Source: Lacibacter sp. H407
GTDB taxonomy: Bacteria > Bacteroidota > Bacteroidia > Chitinophagales > Chitinophagaceae
Length of the DNA: 64,000 nucleotides
Reading direction: 5' to 3'
Assembly (NCBI RefSeq): GCF_037892605.1
Contig: NZ_JBBKTU010000001.1
Span: 1,984,001-2,048,000 of the forward strand
The notes beneath the pieces are model-generated. The model searched no databases. It was not told where the DNA came from and saw only the letters and a list, made by a program, of their open reading frames with translations. Below are positions 43,361-51,498 of the stretch, piece by piece. The stretch's first letter is position 1; every line of letters begins with the position of its first letter. The position numbers and the translations under genes were made by a program.

Positions 43361-43380
43361 ACCATCGCCAGAGCGATGGT
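43361..43380 (-). terminator. Terminator of the tRNA-Ser gene
   Basis: ACCATCGC (43361-43368) pairs with GCGATGGT (43373-43380), loop of 4; on the minus strand a T-run follows. Confidence 0.85.
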
Positions 43381-43385
43381 TTTTG

Positions 43386-43474
43386 CGGTGAGGGCGGGAT
43401 TCGAACCCGCGGTACAGAGTTACCCGTACGGCAGTTTAGCAAACTACTGATTTCAGCCACTCATCCACCTCACC
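43386..43474 (-). tRNA. tRNA-Ser (GCU)
   Basis: 89 nt on the minus strand. Acceptor stem GGTGAGG/CCTCACC with discriminator G, D arm GATGAGTGGCTGAAATC, anticodon arm GTAGT-TTGCTAA-ACTGC with anticodon GCT, a long variable arm and T arm GCGGG-TTCGAAT-CCCGC. The long variable arm identifies a serine tRNA. The CCA end is not encoded. It reads AGC/AGU codons. Confidence 0.95.
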
Positions 43475-43568
43475 GACTGAAATTTTAAGGGTGGCAAAAA
43501 TAAAGATTCGCACCCATACAACCCAAAAAAAGAAAAATGATTTGTTTTAATGATTTGTAAAACAACTT

Positions 43569-44930
43569 TTAAGAAAACTTCGTCAGCAATTCTTCGAAGC
43601 GTAAGGTTTCCTGTAAACCTGATGAAAGGTCCTTTACATTGCAGGTGCCGCTCTCCAGTTCTTTGGTGCCAATGATCACAATAAACGGAATTTGTTTTTT
43701 CTCGGCATACTTGAATTGCTTATCGAATTTGCTGTTCTCGTGAAACAGTTCGCAGGCAATGCCTTTGCTGCGGAGTTGCTGCATCAGCTCAAATGCTTTT
43801 TTGCTTTCCGCATCTCCCAGATTGAAAAACAAAATTTTTGTACCAGTATGTACGCCTGCCGGGAAGAGTTTTAATTCTTCCATTACATCGTAAATGCGAT
43901 CAACGCCAAACGAAATACCAACACCAGGAATATTGGGTACACCAAATAATCCCGTAAGATCGTCGTAACGGCCGCCGCCGCCAATACTTCCCATCTGTAC
44001 ATTCGTTGCTTTTACTTCGAAGATGATACCGGTATAATAATTTAATCCACGAGCAAGGGTAAAGTCGAATTGCAGATTGCCAATTGCTGATTGCAGACTA
44101 ACAGTTTCCAATTCTTCAATGCCCTGCTTACCTAGTTCCGTTTCACCCAGCAATGATTTGATCTGTTGCAGTTTTTCTTCATTACTACCTGTGATGAGTA
44201 AATATTTTTCAATGATGGTAATCTGCTCAACAGTTAATCCACGGTGTGCCAATTCTTCTTTTACTTTTTCTAAACCGATCTTATCCAACTTGTCAATGGC
44301 GATTGTAATATCTACCATCTTTTCGCTGCCACCACATACTTCAGCTAATGCAGCTAAAATTTTCCGGCTGTTGATCTTTATTTCTACATCAACCCCGAGC
44401 TTTTGAAAAACAGTAGCGTATATATTGGTCAGCTCCACTTCATTTAACAATGATTTACTGCCCACCACATCCGCATCACATTGATAAAACTCACGGTAAC
44501 GTCCTTTCTGCGGACGATCAGCCCTCCAAACCGGCTGCACCTGATAGCGTTTGAACGGCATCGTGAGTTGATTGTGATTCATGGCTACATAACGTGCAAA
44601 CGGAATTGTAAGATCATATTTCAAAGCACGTTCAGTAATTGCACTTGAATTTTTGCCGGCAAGTATTTTTTCAAATTCATCTTTCGTTTGTTGTTGTTTG
44701 GCAGGATTATCTAAACCATTGTTCAAAATTTTGAAGATCAGTTTATCTCCTTCCTCACCATACTTGCCCATCAACGTATCAAGATTTTCCATGGCAGGGG
44801 TTTCCAATGGTTCAAAACCATATAATTCAAAAACAGATTTGATGGTATTAAAAATGTAATTGCGTTTGCGAACAACATCTGCTCCAAAATCTCTTGTACC
44901 TTGCGGTAGTGATACATTCACCTTTGCCAT
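43569..44930 (-). CDS. hisS: Histidyl-tRNA synthetase with a repeat-like internal segment
   Basis: 453 residues. Class II motif 2 (QPVWRADRPQKGRYREFYQC), the histidine-specific ARGLNYYTG and motif 3 region (GSIGGGGRYDDLTGLFG) are intact, with the anticodon-binding domain at the C-terminus (NLGDAESKKAFELMQQLRSK). It charges tRNA-His. Between the insertion domain and ARGLNYYTG the residues VSLQSAIGNLQF are encoded by a short self-similar stretch (44068-44096) resembling an intergenic repeat. About 450 residues is a normal length, so the enzyme is expected to be active. Confidence 0.94.
   Translation of the reverse strand: MAKVNVSLPQGTRDFGADVVRKRNYIFNTIKSVFELYGFEPLETPAMENLDTLMGKYGEEGDKLIFKILNNGLDNPAKQQQTKDEFEKILAGKNSSAITERALKYDLTIPFARYVAMNHNQLTMPFKRYQVQPVWRADRPQKGRYREFYQCDADVVGSKSLLNEVELTNIYATVFQKLGVDVEIKINSRKILAALAEVCGGSEKMVDITIAIDKLDKIGLEKVKEELAHRGLTVEQITIIEKYLLITGSNEEKLQQIKSLLGETELGKQGIEELETVSLQSAIGNLQFDFTLARGLNYYTGIIFEVKATNVQMGSIGGGGRYDDLTGLFGVPNIPGVGISFGVDRIYDVMEELKLFPAGVHTGTKILFFNLGDAESKKAFELMQQLRSKGIACELFHENSKFDKQFKYAEKKQIPFIVIIGTKELESGTCNVKDLSSGLQETLRFEELLTKFS
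44068..44096 (-). repeat. Repeat-like stretch inside hisS
   Basis: On the minus strand CTGCAATCAGCAATTGGCAA is followed by TCTGCAATT: direct units CTGCAAT separated by CAGCAATTGGCAA, of the CAGCAATTGGCAATC type known between Bacteroidota genes. Here it is in frame within hisS. Confidence 0.45.
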
Positions 44931-44964
44931 TCTTCAATTATTGTTTATAGTTTATTGTTGTTGC

Positions 44965-44990
44965 ATTCAATCATAAATCAGCAATCATAC
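44965..44990. repeat. Short self-similar stretch upstream of hisS
   Basis: CAATCATAAATCAGCAATCATAC has repeated AATCA units similar to the CAGCAAT motif inside hisS. It lies between the hisS start and the TACGAA repeat, in a 73-bp gap. Confidence 0.35.
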
Positions 44991-45001
44991 ATCCGACATC
45001 T

Positions 45002-45040
45002 TCTTACTTCGTACTTCTTACCTCATACTTCGTATTTCCT
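45002..45040 (-). repeat. TACGAAGTACGA-type dispersed repeat, copy 4, encoding the phosphatase tail
   Basis: The plus strand reads TCTTACTTCGTACTTCTTAC and continues CTCATACTTCGTATTTCCT. On the minus strand it encodes NTKYEVRSTK and the stop codon of the phosphatase gene. Confidence 0.85.
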
Positions 45041-45495
45041 ATAAGGTGCTTCTGTATTATTTTCTCACATGCCTTATCAATCATTTCATACACTTTGTGA
45101 TAGCCATCCTCTTTACCGTACCACGGATCAGGAACTGCTCTGTTTTCACCGGGATATAATTCATTCAACAGCAGATCTACTTTTTCTTCTTGCCACAACT
45201 TGCCGCTCATTTGTTTTACATCGATGTAATTGCTGCTGTCCATTACATAAATAAAATCGTAGTTCAGAAAATCATCTTTCACAAATTGCCGTGCACGTTG
45301 GTTACCGATATCAACACCATTCAGCTTTGCCACTTTTATGCTTAAATGATGCGGTGGCTCACCTGCATGCCATGCTCCTGTACCCGCACTTTCCACACTC
45401 CACTGTAACCCTGCTTTCCATGCTTTGTGTTGCAGCACACCTTCTGCCAACGGACTTCTGCAAATATTTCCCAAACAAACCATTAAAATACGCAT
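45004..45495 (-). CDS. Low-molecular-weight protein-tyrosine phosphatase
   Basis: 163 residues. Active-site loop CLGNICRSP (Cys7, Cys12, Arg13) at the N-terminus and the general-acid Asp123 in VPDPWYGKEDGY are intact. These enzymes dephosphorylate tyrosine residues, in bacteria often of polysaccharide-synthesis kinases; none is nearby. The C-terminal ten residues (NTKYEVRSTK) come from the intergenic repeat at 45002, so the native end was probably near residue 152. The box TATCTTTG lies five bases before the ATG, suggesting a leaderless mRNA. Confidence 0.92.
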   Translation of the reverse strand: MRILMVCLGNICRSPLAEGVLQHKAWKAGLQWSVESAGTGAWHAGEPPHHLSIKVAKLNGVDIGNQRARQFVKDDFLNYDFIYVMDSSNYIDVKQMSGKLWQEEKVDLLLNELYPGENRAVPDPWYGKEDGYHKVYEMIDKACEKIIQKHLIGNTKYEVRSTK

Positions 45496-45500
45496 GGGCG

Positions 45501-45508
45501 CAAAGATA
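45501..45508 (-). promoter_or_regulatory. Phosphatase promoter box next to the start codon
   Basis: Minus-strand TATCTTTG, five bases before ATG 45495. Confidence 0.55.
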
Positions 45509-45515
45509 ATTGAGA

Positions 45516-45573
45516 GTTACAAGTTACAGGATACAAGTTTCAGGTTTGTACTTCGAGCTTCTGACATCGTACT
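45516..45573. repeat. GTTACAAGTTACAGGATACA stretch followed by a TACTTCGAGCTTC repeat
   Basis: GTTACAAGTTACAGGATACA with AGTTTCAGG (45516-45544) is one family; GTACTTCGAGCTTCTGACAT with CGTACTT (45548-45573) belongs to the TACGAA family. The remaining part of the 285-bp gap to the tonB gene at 45781 holds no gene or clear promoter that I can identify. Confidence 0.6.
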
Positions 45574-45780
45574 TGTTTTGTGGATTTATTTCAGCAACGC
45601 ATCTCACTACAGAACAGAAAAAATCAAGTACTGTTCTCTAAACAATCGTTTCAACATCAGTCGGCCGACGTACATGCAATGAACTTTTGTTTTTCATGAA
45701 GTAGTAAAACACGAACAGAGCATTTGATGAGGCGTGTGCACTCATAGCCTGTTCATTTTTCACAACCAAACTGTAAAAAC

Positions 45781-46602
45781 ATGAAAAGCGAACAAATTCT
45801 TACCGCCGATCTGTTGGATATTTTATTTGAAAACAGAAACAAAGCATATGGTGCTTATTCCATCCGAAAGGCTTATCCGTCACATTTGAAAAAGGCGATG
45901 GCAACTATGTTGCTGTTGGTAGGTGTTGCCTCCGTGATTGTAATGAGTCAGCCAAAAAAACCGGTTGACAGAGCTGTTACAATTCATCTGAAGCCCGATC
46001 ACGAATTTGATAAAGTAAAAGAAATTGAAAAGCCAAAGGAGAAAAAAACAGAGGAACGAACTGTGGCCGAACAGCCTCCTACAAAGCCCGACTTTGTGCC
46101 GAAAATTGTGGATGATGATAAGGTTGTAAATGAAGTGCCGGATAGAACCGATACAGCCAAATATAATCCCGGACCAATTGAAGACCCTGGTACACCTGGT
46201 GGAGAAGAGTTGATTCAGGCCAATAAGGGAGCTGAAATAAATATCACTCCCACACCACCCCAAACACCCGCCCCTGAAGAACCAGCTATCGTCGAGCATC
46301 CCGATGAAAACCCTGAGTTCCCCGGTGGCATGGCTGCCTGGACAAAATACCTGCAGCGGATGCTTCGTGTACCCGACGAACTGGAATCGGGCGACCGCAA
46401 AACCGTTCGGGTGAAATTTGTTGTGAATTTAAACGGTGAAGTAACAGACGTTGTGATTAGCCAAAGTGCAGGCAAAGAGTTCGACAAAGAAGTGCTGCGG
46501 GTAATTGGCCATATGCCCAAATGGAAACCTGGAAAACAACGTGGTAAACCAGTAGCCTCGTATTTTACACAACCGGTAACCTTTACAGCACCTGAAGAAT
46601 AA
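45781..46602 (+). CDS. tonB: TonB energy-transducing protein
   Basis: 273 residues. Cytoplasmic start (SEQILTADLLDILFENRNKA), one membrane helix (about 38-56, KAMATMLLLVGVASVIVMS), a long proline/lysine/glutamate-rich periplasmic spacer and a C-terminal TonB domain (VRVKFVVNLNGEVTDVVISQ, VLRVIGHMPKWKPGKQRGKP). It transmits proton motive force to outer-membrane receptors. In Bacteroidota this gene usually follows exbB and exbD genes; here there is no exbB/exbD in the upstream 285 bp, so those must lie elsewhere. Confidence 0.9.
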   Translation: MKSEQILTADLLDILFENRNKAYGAYSIRKAYPSHLKKAMATMLLLVGVASVIVMSQPKKPVDRAVTIHLKPDHEFDKVKEIEKPKEKKTEERTVAEQPPTKPDFVPKIVDDDKVVNEVPDRTDTAKYNPGPIEDPGTPGGEELIQANKGAEINITPTPPQTPAPEEPAIVEHPDENPEFPGGMAAWTKYLQRMLRVPDELESGDRKTVRVKFVVNLNGEVTDVVISQSAGKEFDKEVLRVIGHMPKWKPGKQRGKPVASYFTQPVTFTAPEE

Positions 46603-46632
46603 AAATTAATTAACTTGCCCGCTCCCTAAAAC

Positions 46633-46878
46633 ATGTACATGTCCATACAGGAAGATTTCAGGAAAAAAAATAAGCCCATCAATGTAAAAGCAGTATTTGA
46701 TATTGTAATGGGTATTGTGTATGTACTTGTTGGGGGAGCGTTGGCATTGTCGAAGTACATCGGGTTGGAAATAACATTTCCGCCGCCTCAATCGGTAATG
46801 ATATTTGGTATTGCAGCTTTTCTTTACGGTGCTTTCCGGATTTTCCGGGGCGTCAAAACCTACAATAATCCTTCGTAA
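46633..46878 (+). CDS. Small two-helix membrane protein, hypothetical
   Basis: 81 residues (or 79 from ATG 46639). Two hydrophobic helices: AVFDIVMGIVYVLVGGALAL and SVMIFGIAAFLYGAFRIF, with a charged N-terminus (SIQEDFRKKNKPINVK) and a tail GVKTYNNPS. It starts 30 bp after tonB and ends 3 bp before the PstS-like gene. No family is recognised; the position within the TonB operon suggests an accessory inner-membrane protein. Confidence 0.7.
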   Translation: MYMSIQEDFRKKNKPINVKAVFDIVMGIVYVLVGGALALSKYIGLEITFPPPQSVMIFGIAAFLYGAFRIFRGVKTYNNPS

Positions 46879-46881
46879 CGC

Positions 46882-47817
46882 ATGATAAAGTGGAGTTTGA
46901 TCTTGTGTGTAACAGCGGCTGTTTTCCTTTTTTCCTGTAAAGAAAAAAAGCCTCAGCCAACAGATACTTCTACAAAAGGCACCATTCATATTAGTGTTGA
47001 TGAATCGTTCAAGCCTATTATTGAAGAACAGATACTGGTATTCCAGTCATCTTACCCCAAAGCAAAAATTATTGCCCATTACAAGCCTGAAGCAGAATGC
47101 TGGAAGGATCTTTTGAACGACAGTATCCGCATGGTGGTTGTTACAAAAAAGATAACACAGGACGAAGCCCGTTATTATTTCGATTCCTTAGGTTTATATC
47201 CAAAAAGTGAATTGCTTGCCAGCGATGCAGTTACATTGGTAGTGAACAGAAATGCTCCTGATTCTGTTTTTACAAAAGAAGAAGTGGCAGGAATGTTGCT
47301 TGGCACAGGTAAACTACCTTATAAACCGGTTTTTGATGGGGTGAATGCAACCAGTACGGTACGTTTTGCCATCGATAGTATTTTAAAAGGTAAAATGCTG
47401 AATACGTCGGTGATAACAGCAGCCCGGAGCAGTAAAGAAGTAGTGGAGTATATTGCTGAAAACCCCGGTTATGTTGGATTTGTAGGTGTAAGTTGGATCG
47501 GGAACCCTGAGGATGTGCAGCAATTGGAACAGTTGAAAAAAGTGCGGATCGCCTGGTTGCCATGTGATAGTTGCGACGAAGCGGGAACATATACCAAACC
47601 CTGGCAAGAAGATATTTTAACAAAGCGTTATCCCTACACGAGGGAGATCTATTACGTCTTAAAAGAAAATCACGCAGGTATGGGAAAAGCATTTGTGAAT
47701 TTTATGAACAGCGACAGGGGGCAACTGATCTTTCGAAGAGGGTATCTTGTTCCGGCAAGAAGGATTTTTATGCTGCGGGAAACCCAGTTGAAATTAGTAC
47801 CACCTGTAAAGCAATAA
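46882..47817 (+). CDS. PstS-like periplasmic-binding lipoprotein
   Basis: 311 residues. Lipobox VFLFSC with Cys19. The rest matches the PBP-like (PstS) superfamily: GTIHISVDESFKPIIEEQIL, RMVVVTKKITQDEARYYFDS, ENPGYVGFVGVSWIG and LVPARRIF near the end. In Bacteroidota TonB-linked operons a lipoprotein of this family follows tonB; a role in phosphate or another anion binding is unproven. The upstream small membrane gene is 3 bp away, so it is likely cotranscribed. Confidence 0.8.
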   Translation: MIKWSLILCVTAAVFLFSCKEKKPQPTDTSTKGTIHISVDESFKPIIEEQILVFQSSYPKAKIIAHYKPEAECWKDLLNDSIRMVVVTKKITQDEARYYFDSLGLYPKSELLASDAVTLVVNRNAPDSVFTKEEVAGMLLGTGKLPYKPVFDGVNATSTVRFAIDSILKGKMLNTSVITAARSSKEVVEYIAENPGYVGFVGVSWIGNPEDVQQLEQLKKVRIAWLPCDSCDEAGTYTKPWQEDILTKRYPYTREIYYVLKENHAGMGKAFVNFMNSDRGQLIFRRGYLVPARRIFMLRETQLKLVPPVKQ

Positions 47818-47873
47818 TTTTAATATTTTTACCAGCCCTGAGCAACCGATTACTTAAACCAAAGAAAGAAAAA

Positions 47874-49640
47874 ATGAAACGATCACTAAGTTTAGCATTT
47901 GTGGGAATGTTTTTTATGCAGCAGTTGTTTGCGCAATCGCTGGATGAGGGAAAACAATTCATCTACTACGAACGGTTTAACAGCGCAAAAGATGTGTTTG
48001 AAAAACTGGTTACTGCCAATCCTAAAAATGAAGAAGCAGCCTATTGGTTGGGTCAGGCTTATTTGGGGCTGGAAGATGTAGCAAAGGCAAAGCAAACCTA
48101 TCAAACAGGTTTGCAAACAAACACTACATCACCCATTTTATTGGCGGGTATGGGTCATGTTGAATTATTGGAAAATAAAACAACGGATGCCCGTAACCAT
48201 TTTGACATGGCAGTAAATGGCAGTAAGTCAAAAGATATTGAAGTGTTATTGGCTGTAGGTCGTGCAAACGCTTACGCAAAAGCAGGTGATGCCAATTATG
48301 GAATTACCCAACTGCAAAAAGCAACCACCATTAAGAAATTCAACGAACCGGCAATTTTTGTTGTAATTGGTGATTCGTACAGGAAACTGGTTGACGGTGG
48401 TAATGCTGTGTTAGCGTTTAAAAATGCATTGAATTTGAATCCAAAATATGCAGCAGCGAAACATAAAGAAGGCTTGATCTACGAAAGTCAGAAAAACCGT
48501 GAGTATTTTCTTCCTGCGTTTGAAGAAGCAGTAACAATGGATCCTAATTATGGACCTGCACACTATTCTTTGTATGCCTACTGGTATTTCAGAGATGTAA
48601 CAAAAGCAGAGCAATATCTCAATAAATACATTGCAGTGATCGACAGCGATCCGCAGAACGATTACTACCGTATAGATCTGAAATATGCATCTGGCCAGTT
48701 TGCTGAAGCGATTTCACAAAGTGATGACTTGATCAAGCGTGTTGGTGCCAATGTGATCAGACCACGTATCCATCGTTTAAAAGCATATAGCTACAAATCA
48801 CTGGCTGAAAAAGCTGCAAAAGAGAAAGATTCTATCACTGCAGTAACTCAGTTTGCAAACGCAAAAAGAAGTATTGATGAGTTTTTTGCAAAGGCAAAGC
48901 CCGAGGAAATTGTTCCGAAAGATTATGAGTTAGTGGGTGATGTGCTGGCTGGCACACCCGGGAGTGAAGCACAGGCTTATTCATTTTATGAAAAAGCAAT
49001 GAACGCCGATACTGCTCAGGAAAACAAAGCTTCGTATTTGCAAAAAGCAGTTGACTTTGCAAAACGTAAAGGTGATAAAAGAGCAACAGCTTATTGGCTT
49101 GAAAAACAATATCATGCTAAAAAAACTCCAAGCAATGTGGATCTGTATAATTTAGGTCGTGCCTTTTTTGATGCAGGGGGCGAAGGTGATTTCAACTATT
49201 ATGCAAAATCCGACAGTGTGTTTGCAGTATATACACAACAATATCCTGAGCAGGCATATGGTTACTACTGGCGTGCTCGTGCCAACTGGAGCATTGATAC
49301 CAGCATGGTGAATGGAATGGCAAACCCTCATTTTGAAAAATTTGTTCAGGTAGCATCGGCCAGCAAAGATTCTGTTTCCTTCCGTCCGCAGGTGAAACTT
49401 GCTTACAAATACTTCATCGGCTATAATATCTTCGTAAAAAAAGATTACAAGGTAGCAATTGAGTTTTGTGATAAGATACTGGCAATCGATCCAACTGATG
49501 CCGAAGCAACTGAATACAAACGCCAGTTGACTGGTAATAAGTCGCAGGCCACAGGCAATGGTAACAATAAGGCAACCGGCCGAGTAAACAGCAATTCGGT
49601 AACAACAAATTCCGAACGGATTAAGGTATTATACAGTTAA
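47874..49640 (+). CDS. Secreted TPR-repeat protein
   Basis: 588 residues from ATG 47874 (MKRSLSLAFVGMFFMQQLFA, signal peptide); the frame extends upstream to 47571 over the PstS-like gene and is rejected there. Many TPR units are visible (YYERFNSAKDVFEKLVTANP, EEAAYWLGQAYLGLEDVAKA, GNAVLAFKNALNLNPKYAAA). It is the last gene of the TonB unit, as in related Bacteroidota, and probably acts in the periplasm as an assembly scaffold. The C-terminal 40 residues are asparagine/threonine/serine-rich (GNKSQATGNGNNKATGRVN) and may be repeat-derived. Confidence 0.8.
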   Translation: MKRSLSLAFVGMFFMQQLFAQSLDEGKQFIYYERFNSAKDVFEKLVTANPKNEEAAYWLGQAYLGLEDVAKAKQTYQTGLQTNTTSPILLAGMGHVELLENKTTDARNHFDMAVNGSKSKDIEVLLAVGRANAYAKAGDANYGITQLQKATTIKKFNEPAIFVVIGDSYRKLVDGGNAVLAFKNALNLNPKYAAAKHKEGLIYESQKNREYFLPAFEEAVTMDPNYGPAHYSLYAYWYFRDVTKAEQYLNKYIAVIDSDPQNDYYRIDLKYASGQFAEAISQSDDLIKRVGANVIRPRIHRLKAYSYKSLAEKAAKEKDSITAVTQFANAKRSIDEFFAKAKPEEIVPKDYELVGDVLAGTPGSEAQAYSFYEKAMNADTAQENKASYLQKAVDFAKRKGDKRATAYWLEKQYHAKKTPSNVDLYNLGRAFFDAGGEGDFNYYAKSDSVFAVYTQQYPEQAYGYYWRARANWSIDTSMVNGMANPHFEKFVQVASASKDSVSFRPQVKLAYKYFIGYNIFVKKDYKVAIEFCDKILAIDPTDAEATEYKRQLTGNKSQATGNGNNKATGRVNSNSVTTNSERIKVLYS

Positions 49641-49668
49641 CTGAATCAGAAATCAGCATATTCTTATA

Positions 49669-49690
49669 TCCCTCCGCATCAGCGGGGGGA
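49669..49690 (+). terminator. Terminator of the TonB operon
   Basis: TCCCTCCGC (49669-49677) pairs with GCGGGGGGA (49682-49690, one G-T pair), loop ATCA, followed by TTTTTATTTT. Confidence 0.85.
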
Positions 49691-49728
49691 TTTTTATTTT
49701 ATATCAGGGAATTTCGGTTACCCTGCCT

Positions 49729-49736
49729 TATTTTTG
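49729..49736 (+). promoter_or_regulatory. Candidate promoter of the nuo operon
   Basis: TATTTTTG fits TANNTTTG; no clear TTTG at -33. Leader of about 15-20 bases to nuoA ATG 49759. Confidence 0.5.
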
Positions 49737-49758
49737 CGGCATTCAAAACCGTCTTTAC

Positions 49759-50178
49759 ATGCAATGGTTTTTCTTTTTACAGTCCAATCCTGCTGCCCCC
49801 GTTACCCAGGCGGTAAATGATTCGGGCAATTACTTCCCGATAGGTATTCAGATCTTGTTTGCAGTTGGTTTTGTAGCCGTAATGATGGTGCTTACCCATT
49901 TACTCGGCCCCAAACGTCCCACAGCACAAAAATTAGAGAACTTTGAAAGTGGTATTGAAATTCATGGTAATGCCCGTCAGCCAATGGCGGTGAAATACTT
50001 CCTCGTGGCTATTTTGTTTGTGTTGTTTGATGTGGAGGTGATCTTTTTCTATCCTTATGCGGTGAATTTTCGTGAGCTGGGATGGAGCGGATTCATGGCT
50101 GTATTGATGTTTGTAGGATTTTTCCTGTGTGGGTTCTATTATATTATCAAGAAAGGTGCGTTGAACTGGGAAGATTAA
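49759..50178 (+). CDS. nuoA: NADH-quinone oxidoreductase subunit A
   Basis: 139 residues with three membrane helices. The conserved loop NFESGIEIHGNARQPMAVKY and the acidic helix FVLFDVEVIFFYPYAV are diagnostic of NuoA/ND3. It is the first of the complex I genes that run to the window end in order A-B-C-D-E-F-G-H-I-J-K-L-M-N. Inner membrane, part of the hinge between arms. Confidence 0.96.
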   Translation: MQWFFFLQSNPAAPVTQAVNDSGNYFPIGIQILFAVGFVAVMMVLTHLLGPKRPTAQKLENFESGIEIHGNARQPMAVKYFLVAILFVLFDVEVIFFYPYAVNFRELGWSGFMAVLMFVGFFLCGFYYIIKKGALNWED

Positions 50179-50293
50179 GCTGAACAATCACGATTTGAAA
50201 AGTGAAACTTGCTGCTGAGCAAACTTTGTGGTGCAGTAGTTGTTGTTAGACGGGTAGAGAGCATTTCATTTCAAATCTTCAACTAAAAATATT

Positions 50294-50884
50294 ATGTCAC
50301 GTCCGGTACAATTTAATATCAATCCTATACCAACCGACTACAAAGGTCACATCAGCATGGTTGGTATGCCCGATGGTCACATGGGTGAAGGATTTTTTGC
50401 TACCAAGCTCAGCGAAGTAGTGGGGCTGGCCCGCAAGAATTCAATCTGGCCTTTGCCATTTGCAACATCCTGCTGCGGTATCGAGTTCATGGCAACTGCG
50501 GCTGCCCATTACGATCTTGGTCGTTTTGGTTCTGAGCGTATGGCCTTTACCCCACGCCAGTGCGATCTGATGATGGTGATGGGTACAATTTCTAAAAAAA
50601 TGGGACCCGTTGTAAAACAGGTGTACCTGCAAATGGCTGAACCCCGTTGGGTAATGGCTGTGGGTGCGTGTGCCAGCAGCGGAGGTATTTTCGATACATA
50701 CAGTGTGTTACAGGGTATTGATCAGGTAGTTCCGGTAGATGTATATGTACCGGGCTGTCCTCCACGTCCGGAAGCAATTCTGGATGGTTTGATGAAAGTG
50801 CAGGAGTTAGTGGGGCAGGAAAGTCTCCGCCGTCGTAACAGCGAGCATTATCAAAAATTATTGGATAGTTACGGAATACAATAA
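50294..50884 (+). CDS. nuoB: NADH-quinone oxidoreductase subunit B
   Basis: 196 residues. Cluster N2 ligands: tandem Cys60-Cys61 (SCCGIEF), Cys126 (VGACASSGG) and Cys155 (VPGCPPRPE). This is the terminal iron-sulfur subunit that reduces quinone. It starts 115 bp after nuoA and is separated from nuoC by 69 bp containing a repeat. Confidence 0.97.
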   Translation: MSRPVQFNINPIPTDYKGHISMVGMPDGHMGEGFFATKLSEVVGLARKNSIWPLPFATSCCGIEFMATAAAHYDLGRFGSERMAFTPRQCDLMMVMGTISKKMGPVVKQVYLQMAEPRWVMAVGACASSGGIFDTYSVLQGIDQVVPVDVYVPGCPPRPEAILDGLMKVQELVGQESLRRRNSEHYQKLLDSYGIQ

Positions 50885-50953
50885 GGCTGCCAGCCTCACG
50901 CTATTAGCTTCAAGCTTTGGCGTGCAGCAAGCAGCGAAAAGCGTGAAGCGTTT
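50885..50953. repeat. Palindromic repeat filling the nuoB-nuoC spacer
   Basis: TCACGCT (50896-50902) and AGCGTGA (50940-50946) flank a segment with AGCTTCAAGCTTTG and GCAGCAAGCAGC units; it resembles the AGCTTGAAGC-type intergenic repeats of Bacteroidota. Confidence 0.6.
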
Positions 50954-51472
50954 ATGAGTTTAACCAACGAACAGATTCAAAACAAACTGATAGAGAGATT
51001 TGGAGAGCAGGTATCTGCTTTCTCAGAGCCGTATGGCATGCTTACATTTGAAGCGCCAAAAGATTTGAATTTAAAAGTTCTCCAGTTCTTATTTGATGAC
51101 GAAACGTTGCAGTTTCGTTTCCTTACCGATTTGCAGGCGGTGCATTATCCAACCGATAAAGGGCGTGAATTAGCAGTGGTGTATCACTTACACAACCTGG
51201 TTGATAATGTGCGTATCCGTTTCAAAGTATTTACTGATATCAATACTCCTGATGTATTTACAGCAACGCAGTTGTATTCATCAGCCAACTGGATGGAACG
51301 TGAAACATATGATTTCTTCGGTGTGAATTTCGTTGGGCATCCGAATCTCAAACGCATTTTGAATGTAGATGAGATGGATTATTTCCCGATGCGAAAAGAA
51401 TTTCCGTTGGAAGATCAGACACGTATTGATAAAGATGATGAGATGTTTGGACGAGGAGGAAGTATTAATTAA
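50954..51472 (+). CDS. nuoC: NADH-quinone oxidoreductase subunit C
   Basis: 172 residues, separate from nuoD. Signature DLQAVHYPTDKGRELAVVYH and ANWMERETYDFFGVNFVGHP with LKRILNVDEMDYFPMRKEFP near the end. Peripheral arm subunit near the quinone site. Confidence 0.95.
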   Translation: MSLTNEQIQNKLIERFGEQVSAFSEPYGMLTFEAPKDLNLKVLQFLFDDETLQFRFLTDLQAVHYPTDKGRELAVVYHLHNLVDNVRIRFKVFTDINTPDVFTATQLYSSANWMERETYDFFGVNFVGHPNLKRILNVDEMDYFPMRKEFPLEDQTRIDKDDEMFGRGGSIN

Positions 51473-51498
51473 TGAATAATGCGTAATGAATAATGAGT
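51467..51498 (+). repeat. AATGAATAATGCGTAATGAA repeat spanning the nuoC-nuoD junction
   Basis: Two near-identical units (AATGAATAATGCG and TAATGAATAATGAG). The first overlaps the nuoC end (SIN-stop), the second supplies the nuoD ATG at 51493. Confidence 0.75.

Noticed and set aside
43386-43474. tRNA-Ser as an integration site of a mobile island
   Set aside because: No integrase, no flanking partial tRNA copy; both neighbours are ordinary chromosomal genes.
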